A stretch of DNA of 64,000 bases from positions 1,674,001 through 1,738,000 of the forward strand of contig JAKFAO010000007.1 of NCBI GenBank assembly GCA_021527695.1, read 5' to 3'. Origin of the DNA: Naematelia aurantialba (Eukaryota > Basidiomycota > Tremellomycetes > Tremellales > Naemateliaceae). Each line of letters starts with the position of its first letter. Position 1 is the first letter of the stretch. Below the pieces are notes generated by a model that saw only the letters and a list, made by a program, of their open reading frames with translations, was not told the DNA's origin and made no database searches. Both the position numbers and the translations under genes were made by a program. Of the stretch, positions 57,001 through 64,000 are shown one piece after another.

Positions 57001-57309
57001 AAAACGAGGTCCAATGTGGTTGCTTAGCGTGATGAGCAACCGCGTGATAGAAACCAGAGGGATACAGTACATTCGTCATACCACGACTAGGGTTTCAATA
57101 TTTGGGGATTGGAGGGGAGGGACGGGGGAAAAGCACCAGGCTTCCACAGAATTGTCCAGTCCATGCTTTCCCATAGAACTAGTTCAGTCTCTGTAGCCTA
57201 GATGATACTTATCATAATCCCGTGCAAAAGCTTGCCTGCGATGCATACAGTCTCCCTACTTAGGCTGTGGCCGCCAATCTTCGAGCCAGCTGCCCCCAAG
57301 GTTCCATAC

Positions 57310-59501
57310 CTAGACGATCGGCAATTTGACCCAGCTGTCATTGTCCCCCCCAACGTGCAGCACATTGACCCCACCGAAGTCGCTTTCGTTTCTACCCGGT
57401 CCGTCAGACGCCAATCATTGTTGGGTATATGCAGACAGGGTACCTACCTGTCCACAGGATCATTATGCAGGAAGATACCACTTCCTTGAGTGTCACCGGT
57501 CGAGACCTCCAGCACGATCTTTCCTCCAGCCTCTATCACACACGCTGTTGGCCAGATTTCAACGAGGAGATCGTATTTTTTATCAGGCTTGAGGTAGTCT
57601 ACATCGGTCGACCTGTACTCGCGGTATGGCAGCCATTCCCGGTGTCTTGGGGAGTCCGCATTGATGGCCCGAAGTGAGGCGCGTAGCCACCCTTTAGCAA
57701 GCGGAACGGGGTCACCAGCCGTACCTAAATTCGGTAGTCAGTACGTCTCGCAACCGCCCCTCAAGGGTCGACTTGCATGCCTTGAACTCCACACGTACCA
57801 GTGTAAAAGACTTCCTTGCCGTTACGACCAAAGTGGCGTAATGTCAGAAATACGTCTATATCCTTCGGAGCGGACCCATCCTCCCGTTTCTTCAAGCTGT
57901 ACACAAGATTGGCAGTCACATGGCCAGCGATCTCCGTTTCCTGATCAAAGACGGCCTCGAAATGTATAGGCTTCGATTTGTTGAGCGCTTCAAGCTCGAA
58001 ATGTCCCTCGTTGCTTGGCTTTGAAATTGCAAGCTTGCCTTGCGACGTCAGGTAGAATGGCGTATACACCGTTCGTTTCAATGGCCATTCGGTTTCGGGA
58101 CGTGATTGGTAAGTAGCTTCCGCTTCATTCGAGTTGTAGCCTGGGTCTCCTTTTCGAACCAGCAGGCTAACAGCGGGAATGCGACCGTTGGGACCTTGCT
58201 TCCACCCATCGGCATCTTCATCTTTGAGCCAGGCGTCGAGGACTGTGGCCTACGTCAGTTCAACATTCTGATGATACCAAGAGAAAGACGCACAAGACTT
58301 CTGAAGCTTGACATAGTGAGGGAGATAGAAAGGAAGGTCATGCCGGCCGGAGATAAAGTAAAGCCACTTGTTCTTGGACCCAGCATCGAGATAGCCAATC
58401 ACATTGCCACGAAGATGAAGCAGGATACCTCCCAAGTTGGCGACACTGAGAACCGGTACCTCGATATCAGACAGCTTGTAGACTCGAGACTGGTGATACG
58501 GCTCATCCAAATAACGATATTTTCGGTTGTCGCTTGTCTGATCGGTGTGGTTTGCTTTCAGCTCCTCAGGGCTGAGCGTGCCCTCGAGGCAATCAGGACC
58601 TAGACGACAGAGTGTTACGGTTATCCCCAGCGGGAAGGCCTGAAAGATGTGTACGTACCCACAGCAGGACCTTCCCAACCATGAAATCGCCGGGGGTTCT
58701 TGTCACCTCTGCCGTACTGCATTATACCAACCTGGTTGTTCCACCAAAATGACACGAAAACGTTCGAGTAGATGCCACCATGGCGTACGCGATCTCGGTA
58801 GTAATCAGTCATACCTGTGATACGTGTGTCATACACTACAAGGATCTGGTGCAAGTATGACTCACCTTCCCATGGAATGATGCAAGCAAGTCCTTTGGGT
58901 CGCCGTGCTGCAACTCGCCATTGACTTCCACCGTAATAGCTGGAATGTCGCTGTCAAGGGCGGTGTGCGAACGGGGCTCAAGAGATCCACCCACGATATG
59001 CCCAAGAGGCCAATCTTTCCAGTCGACCAAGGCTGATCCGCTGCCCACTCAATCACTTCGGCAAAGTCACTCGACGTCTGATCTGACATCGTATCCAAAA
59101 ACCCATAACTGCTTCCCAAACCTCGCTCATCCACCCTGGCCACAACGTATCCGTGGGATGTCCAATACTCCGGATGAGGCGTCTCCCAAGCCGAGTTTGC
59201 CGACTTCTGTTCGTCTGGTAACTCGCTATACGAGGGACCATGAAAGCTTTCATACGGGATATCCTTGCCATAAGGTCCGTCTAAGCATGCGTGAATTTTC
59301 TCACCATCATATAAGACGCTTGTACTCACAGGTCATGATGACGGGGTAACGGCCTGGGGCTTTTGGCTTGTAGATGTTGGCTCGAACCAGTCCTTTACCA
59401 TCTTTGAGAGGGACATCGACGTTCTTCTCGAGAATCAGGTTGTCAAACTCATGTACTGTACGAATGGCATTTGCGTTCGGAATGGGCACAGGAATCGGCA
59501 T
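57310..59501 (-). CDS. CocE/NonD family hydrolase (S15, X-Pro dipeptidyl-peptidase-like)
   Basis: Secreted or soluble alpha/beta hydrolase acting on esters or X-Pro peptides. Multi-exon. Starts MPIPVPIPNANAIRTVHEF, then VDVPLKDGKGLVRANIYKP, DGPYGKDIPYESFHGPSY, YVVARVDERGLGSSYG, and the nucleophile block LLGISYYGGSQWRVAARRP (Ser in GxSYxG), restored by removing an intron near 58930-58990. Then RFHGWEGPAV, FISGRHDLPFYLPHYVKL, and the C-terminal jelly-roll with IHFEAVFDQETEIAGHV and VHVGG-like ending NVLHVGGDNDSWVKLPIV (joined across intron 2 from the end; stop at 57310-57312). Divergent from the monooxygenase at 59823 across 321 bases, which suggests a joint catabolic or metabolite role. Confidence 0.83.
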
Positions 59502-59822
59502 GCTGACGATGCCGGTCAACTGGATGGTACAAATCACGAGACAAACGCCGTATCTCAATCGCTTCCAACGAACGGATGGACCTCGTACTTGCGATCGTGC
59601 TTTCAAGTTGGACGGATTGCCGGCCACAAGGAAAGCGGGACACCAAAGCACAACGTCCGAAGCCGCCCTTCATCGGCCATCTAAAATCCTGAACCCCGTC
59701 CAGACCTTACCCGGATGAGCCTGTCGTTAGTGCATGGGTTATCTTGCGACGTTTACCCCGCCTACATCTCTAGCTAGCAGCAACCTATTGATTCTTCGCA
59801 GATTTTCTCAAGTCGCGCAAAC
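59502..59822. promoter_or_regulatory. Divergent promoter of the hydrolase and monooxygenase
   Basis: 321 bases between the two ATGs, no gene seen. Shared control is inferred from the layout only. Confidence 0.5.
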
Positions 59823-61483
59823 ATGGTCAATATGAACGGGAACGGTGCCAACGGGGACGACCATCGCCTCAAAGTCATCATCGTCCGCGCGGGAATCTGT
59901 GGCCTGACGTGTGGTGCCGCCATGCGCGAGTACGCCGACGTGACGGTAAGACTTTGTCTTCGCTGCCTGACATGCGACGCTTCCTGAGAACAGTAGATCT
60001 TGGAAGGTGCACCAGCGATTGGGGAAATCGGTGCAGCGGTACATCTTGCGCCCAACGCCTATCGCATCATCAAATCTTTGGGGGGCGACTTGCTGTCTTA
60101 TGGCGCACAGCCGTGCAAATCCTTCCAGGAGTGTGAGTCACAGCTACACATCCAATGGTACAGGAGATATTGAGTGTCGAGACAGGGACGGCCAAAGGCA
60201 ACAGAAAGGTTATTGATTCGAGCTTCGATCCCCTAGCCGAGGCCGGGTGTGAATGGGCGAGTCTTGACTCCACTCTCCTCAGCCGAGCTGACAGGCTCAT
60301 GTATAGGTGCTATGCCACCGAGCCGATGTACAGGAAGAGTTAAAGCGATGTGCAACAACCCTCGACGGCCCCGGCAAGCCGTGCACCGTTATTCTAGGAG
60401 CTTTCGTAGTCGATTGCGTGCGGTCTCATCTTGCCATGTGATATTCTGGACTGACAACCTCTTCCAGGACGCCGACTCGGCGACGGTCACTACCAAGGAT
60501 GGGAAAACGTACACCGGAGACGTTCTGATTGGGGCGGATGGTATAAAATCGAATATTCGACACGTTGTGGTAGGCAGCAACTTCCATTCGAGGCCGTCGG
60601 GACACTCGGCCTACCGAGCGCTTGTGCCGGCATCCAAAATCGAGACGCACCCGGAACTATCCAAGCTAGGACTTTTCGAAGACCGGATCATGATGATCAA
60701 TGGAAATGACCGGCGCATCGTCACCTATGCGACCCGAGACAGAAAGCTCCTCAACTTTGTTTGCGCACTTCGTAGGTCCCTGCTCTTGATCGTCATTGCC
60801 GCAAAGTGTGGCCGCTGAAAGCATGTTGCCAGCCGATACCGAGCTCAACGAGATCAGTGAGGAGAGATGGTCAGCAAAAGGAAATCCAGAAGCACTGGTC
60901 AAGAGTTTCTCCGGATTCGATCCCATCTGGCAAGAGCTTTTAAGGTAAGTACGCTATACGATTGACCACGATGGTATGTTTGACGCATCTGGGCAGTCAA
61001 ATCGATGAATGTGGACTCTGGCAGCTCAGAGACCAGGATCCGCTGGACAACTGGGTTAAAGGACGAGCCATTCTCGTCGGCGATGCTGCGCATAGCAGTG
61101 AGTATAGGATGAACATTGACTATACACTGTACTGACAACTCGACCCAGTGCTGCCCCATCAAGGCCAAGGTGCATCTCAAGCGATCGAAGACGGTGAAGC
61201 CCTCGGCGCAGTTCTCCGCGATGTAACTGCGGATGGCGTACCAAAGGCCCTGGAGCGTGTCTTCAGTATCCGTTACAAGCGGGCCACCTTTGCACAACAG
61301 ATCTCGCGCACTTCAGGCTTGGGGGAGATGAGGGAGAAGTACCTAAAAAAACTGGGACTGAAAGACACTGTAGAGCAAGTGGTCAACCCACAGCAGTATA
61401 AAGATTTCAGCTGGAACTACTATGGAGCTTTGGACTGGGAGAAAAATCATTCGGAATGGGTGGCTCCAGGTGAAATACTGTGA
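59823..61483 (+). CDS. FAD-dependent monooxygenase (salicylate hydroxylase-like), altered dinucleotide motif
   Basis: Spliced gene. Seen: KVIIVRAGICGLTCG at the FAD-binding site, ILEGAPAIGEIGAAVHLAPNAYRIIKSLG after the first intron, VLCHRADVQEELKRC, VLIGADGIKSNIR (DG motif), ILVGDAAHS joined to MLPHQGQGASQAIEDGEALG (GD motif), and WNYYGALDWEKNHSEW near the C terminus. All fit salicylate-1-hydroxylase-type monooxygenases. The first glycine of the GxGxxG motif is Arg (CGC for GGC at 59888-59890). Introns are numerous. ATG 59823 is the first in-frame ATG, with another at 59832. Confidence 0.82.
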
Positions 61484-61558
61484 TTTCTTGGGCTCGAGTA
61501 CGTGTAAGAAAGTTCAATGCATGTGTACAGTCCTCCGTTGGCCCCATACGATTGGGCT

Positions 61559-62008
61559 TCATGATCCCTTCCTCCACGTACAATAAACGTCTCGCAAAAG
61601 AGCGTAAATGCTGGCATGACTGTAGAAGGTTCGTGCACGAGGCTGCATACTGATGGTGTACGAGGATGCGGAGTCGGGATGGTCTCTTGCTATCTGTGAC
61701 CGTTGGGTGGCAACGTAGAGGATGTCGCCATGCTTCAGCCCGATGCTGGCCACAGTATCGAAAGCACAGGAAGACCTGAGCAGGTCTTGTGACTCGTGCT
61801 GTTTTTCTCTGGTCTTGACCAACCGCCATTTGTGGCCGGGAAGAGAAGGCCATTGGTTCAGAATCTAAAAACCAGGTTTGGCAATCAGCATCGGGCAATC
61901 GAGAAGGGTTGAAAAATGGAATACTTTGGAGTGGAGTTTTATCAGCTCATCGTTGTCCTCGACCTCGCATCGGATTGTTCCCAGGTGAGATTGGATCCGT
62001 ATGATCAT
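61559..62008 (-). CDS. Stand-alone NPL4 N-terminal ubiquitin-like domain protein
   Basis: Two exons (61925-62008 and 61559-61864; 60-nt intron GTATTCC...TTTTTAG) give 149 codons in one frame without a stop. The N terminus IIRIQSHLGTIRCEVEDND and the later VASIGLKHGDILYVAT match the UBX-like amino-terminal domain of NPL4 (cofactor of the CDC48/p97 segregase). Full-length NPL4 goes on with a zinc-finger and MPN-like parts, but here the frame ends about 60 residues after the HGD block and the next gene follows. It is either a truncated copy of NPL4 or a free domain gene. Convergent with the monooxygenase, 75 bases apart. Confidence 0.6.
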
Positions 62009-62342
62009 GAGGATGGTGCGACAAACTCGACCGAGTCGACCGATATGCAGTGGTACTGTATTGAACGGCACACATCACCTTGCCGCCAGGAAGAAGGCGG
62101 CAAAGATGCTTGCTGCCGGAACACTGGTGTCCGAATCCGAAACCAATGAATAACAAGATTACCGGACGCCGACACCCACCCTCAATGTCTACGCGATAAC
62201 TCTTTATGAATCAGCTCGTCCGATTTGAAGACCTTGTGTGCATTCTTAGTCGCTCGATCAGCTCTCCATCATGTCCAACTTGCCCGTGAGCGATCTGCGC
62301 AGGTCTTGTCAAGACGCCCTCGGCACCTGTCTCTCTGCCGCG
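62009..62342. other. Intergenic sequence, no gene recognised
   Basis: 334 bases between the NPL4-like gene and the hairpin element. No feature recognised. Confidence 0.4.
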
Positions 62343-62481
62343 TGCAACGTCGTCAGACGTTGCAGGCACGGCAGAGCGAGGCCACGTGAATTTGAGCGAA
62401 AAAACTCCTGATTGGGAAATTTGGGTGGCGAAAGCCACCCCAAATTGGTTCCGGTGCCTGCAACGTCGTGACGACGTTGCA
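62343..62481. mobile_element. 139-bp hairpin element with palindromic terminal inverted repeats (MITE-like)
   Basis: Left end 62343-62369 and right end 62454-62481 are inverted copies of each other, differing by one inserted base over 27-28 bases; the perfect core is GACGTTGCAGGCAC against GTGCCTGCAACGTC. Each end is itself a palindrome: TGCAACGTC-GTCA-GACGTTGCA on the left, and TGCAACGTCGT-G-ACGACGTTGCA on the right (11-base arms). Inside, 62417-62446 forms a stem (TTTGGGTGGC-GAAA-GCCACCC..AAA) with a GAAA loop. No open frame and no clear target-site duplication were seen, so the MITE label is tentative. Confidence 0.6.
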
Positions 62482-63430
62482 GATTTCAAGATTTCAAGCA
62501 TTATGACCCTCATTCCCGTTTTATGCATGCATCCCGGCTTTCATACCACACTTAAGGTGCATGTTAAAGCATGGACAGGTAGAGATGCTTCCTGGCTCCA
62601 ACACTATGTAATTTCAAGCATGCGTGCAACATATTGCATGAGCCGTGGCAGTTCTTATTTGGCAGGTCAGGATTTTGGCCAAAATCCTCTTTTCTGCGTC
62701 CCGCAACACTGTATCCAGGATCTATATTGCTCTGCAACGTCGTCGAAATTTCCTTGTATCGCTCCGAGAGTTATATGGCTGGATAGCTGTGATTCCAGGC
62801 TTCACCTCGATGTGCTTAAAAGTGCATGCAACCTTCGAAAAGTTGCATCTGAGATGGGGTGACCAGTATACAGCACCTCTAATGGTTGTGATGTCTTTCC
62901 CGACTGCAACGTCGTAGAAATTTTGGATTCTGATGCAGCAAAGCATACAGCTATGTTCCCCTCGAGCAGAGGAATCCAGCGATGCCCCATATGCATCGAG
63001 TCAAATGACAAAATCATGCACCGTGAGGGGATTAAGTGTTTTTCTTGGGGGTCCTCACCATGGTGATGACCATCTGCTACGGCACTCTGCAACGTCGTAG
63101 AAATTTCATTGCAGCGGGATGACAATGGCAAGGCCTGAAAGCTACGATGCACAGCTTGTAGCTGATATGCTTGGATTGTGATGCATGGTGTGGAAAATTG
63201 GCACCAGAGCACGATGAGTGTGGGAGAGCCAAAAATTATGGCAAAAATTCTTTGTCGGCTTGCAATGTCGTGGAAATTTTGGATTCCCGAGAATCCAAGC
63301 ATACTGACGTGTAGCTATTGAGCAGGAGAATCGATCCATATATAGCATGGATCATCTTGGTAGAGAACATGAAGCATGATAGACGAATGATTGATTCCTC
63401 GAGTAATCAGGCCTGTCGAGAAAGAAATCC
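62459..63430. repeat. Array of diverged 172-183 bp repeats headed by TGCAACGTCGT
   Basis: The word TGCAACGTCGT (or one-base variants), usually followed by a GAAATTT, recurs at 62459, 62733, 62905, 63088 and 63261. Spacings of the last four are 172, 183 and 173 bases. Units at 62905 and 63261 share GAAATTTTGGATTC and AGCATAC, and units at 62733 and 63088 share GAAATTTC and TATGCTTGG/GTGCTTAAA-type stretches, so alternate units are most alike and the higher-order period is about 356. Units are strongly diverged. A satellite-like, possibly subtelomeric, array is inferred. Confidence 0.65.
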
Positions 63431-63520
63431 ACTTGATTCACATGATCGTGACATCACTTAAATCAGAATATTCATTACCGTGCAGTCATGGCTATGTGCT
63501 ACAATTGCTACATGCTATAA

Positions 63521-64000
63521 TTACAATGAGGTACGACGCATCAAGACCGCTCTGTTGGCAGGGTTACCCTGCAGCAACCACAATATCAACCGCCATGGGT
63601 TTGCAACCTTGAACGTATCCCAGCCTCTGAGCCAAACCAACAACTCCTCCTCGGAACCAAATTCCTCATGGATTGCTATGTAATGAATTGCAGCCGGATT
63701 GTGCCAAGCCGTATGAACCAGCCTGGGGCCAAGTGTGCCATGCCGACAGTCGACAGCTGGCTTTCCTGGATTCCTCTTGTTGCCACATACAGCCTGAGGC
63801 ATCCAACAGGTCCAGCAGTTTCCACCCCCTCCACCGACAAACGTGACTCTCCGCTTCCACTGGCTGCAATCACTTGCATACCTATCACGCCAATTGAGCC
63901 CATCTGCTCCGCCCACCTCACACAGGTCAGTCATGTGGCACACGTCTTCCTTTGTGATTGCCCAGCACATGGGACGCCAGTTGTCGGGCTGGCTAGCCAT
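63521..64000 (-). CDS. Unknown Trp/Cys-rich protein, open copy of the family broken at 56600-57000
   Basis: Open frame of 159 codons that begins at an ATG on the last three bases of the window, so the true start may lie outside. Seen: RDRYASDCSQWKRRVTFVGGGGGNCWTCW, CGNKRNPGKPAVDCRHGT, WHNPAAIHYIAIHEEFGSEEELLVWLRGWDTF and an Arg-rich end. No signal peptide or known domain recognised. The presence of a second, degraded copy 6.5 kb away shows that it is a real duplicated family and not a chance frame. Function unknown. Confidence 0.55.
   Translation of the reverse strand: MASQPDNWRPMCWAITKEDVCHMTDLCEVGGADGLNWRDRYASDCSQWKRRVTFVGGGGGNCWTCWMPQAVCGNKRNPGKPAVDCRHGTLGPRLVHTAWHNPAAIHYIAIHEEFGSEEELLVWLRGWDTFKVANPWRLILWLLQGNPANRAVLMRRTSL

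Noticed and set aside
62459..63430. CRISPR array from the regular spacing of TGCAACGTCGT
   Set aside because: The shared word is only 11 bases, spacers are about 165 bases and are themselves related, and the organism is a fungus.

Overview
The window looks like a chromosome arm of a basidiomycete yeast or filamentous relative, probably Tremellomycetes. The evidence is dense genes on both strands, very many short introns (about 30-95 nt, GTRNGT...CTGAC/CTGAT...YAG), fungal-specific families (SPT20, DLT1, DUF1769, YOR1-type ABC-C, fungal C2H2/fungal_trans regulator) and basidiomycete-like splice signals. The class is an inference. No virus, bacterial operon, CRISPR array or complete transposon was seen.

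Layout. 0-6.4 kb: housekeeping genes (3' part of RNA polymerase III subunit RPC2, DLT1, SPT20, VPS4). 6.5-14.1 kb: a secreted Ser/Thr-rich protein, an atypical SDR/epimerase, a Virilizer-like protein and a zinc-finger regulator. 14.3-18.7 kb: a D-amino-acid pair on one strand, D-serine dehydratase next to N-acyl-D-amino-acid deacylase. 19.2 kb: an intron-containing tRNA-Ala(AGC). 19.5-29.7 kb: folylpolyglutamate synthase, vacuolar M28 protease, PUS3/DEG1, U1 snRNP C, very-long-chain 3-ketoacyl-CoA reductase and a DUF1769 protein. 30-38.7 kb: a divergent pair of exporters (ABC-C and MFS). 38.9-54.3 kb: a second secreted protein of the 6.5 kb family, a secreted cupin, an ABC-F ATPase, a transketolase-family enzyme, a putative glycosyltransferase, a TRK potassium transporter and an orphan membrane protein.

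From about 55 kb the character changes to accessory, possibly subtelomeric sequence: two FAD monooxygenases, an S15/CocE hydrolase sharing a divergent promoter with one of them, a gene holding only an NPL4-like N-terminal domain, a 139-bp hairpin element with near-perfect terminal inverted repeats, an array of diverged 172-183 bp repeats, and two copies (one broken, one open) of an unknown gene family.

The strongest unusual signals are: (1) an apparent AT-AC intron plus 12-nt and 6-nt microexons in the gene for U1C, the protein that helps choose 5' splice sites; (2) the palindromic TGCAACGTCGT element and the repeat array built on the same word; (3) the D-amino-acid gene pair; (4) the stand-alone NPL4-like domain gene; (5) two related secreted-protein genes that each use a GC-AG intron. 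Exon joins below were made by eye from reading frame, splice signals and family conservation. They are predictions, not transcript evidence.
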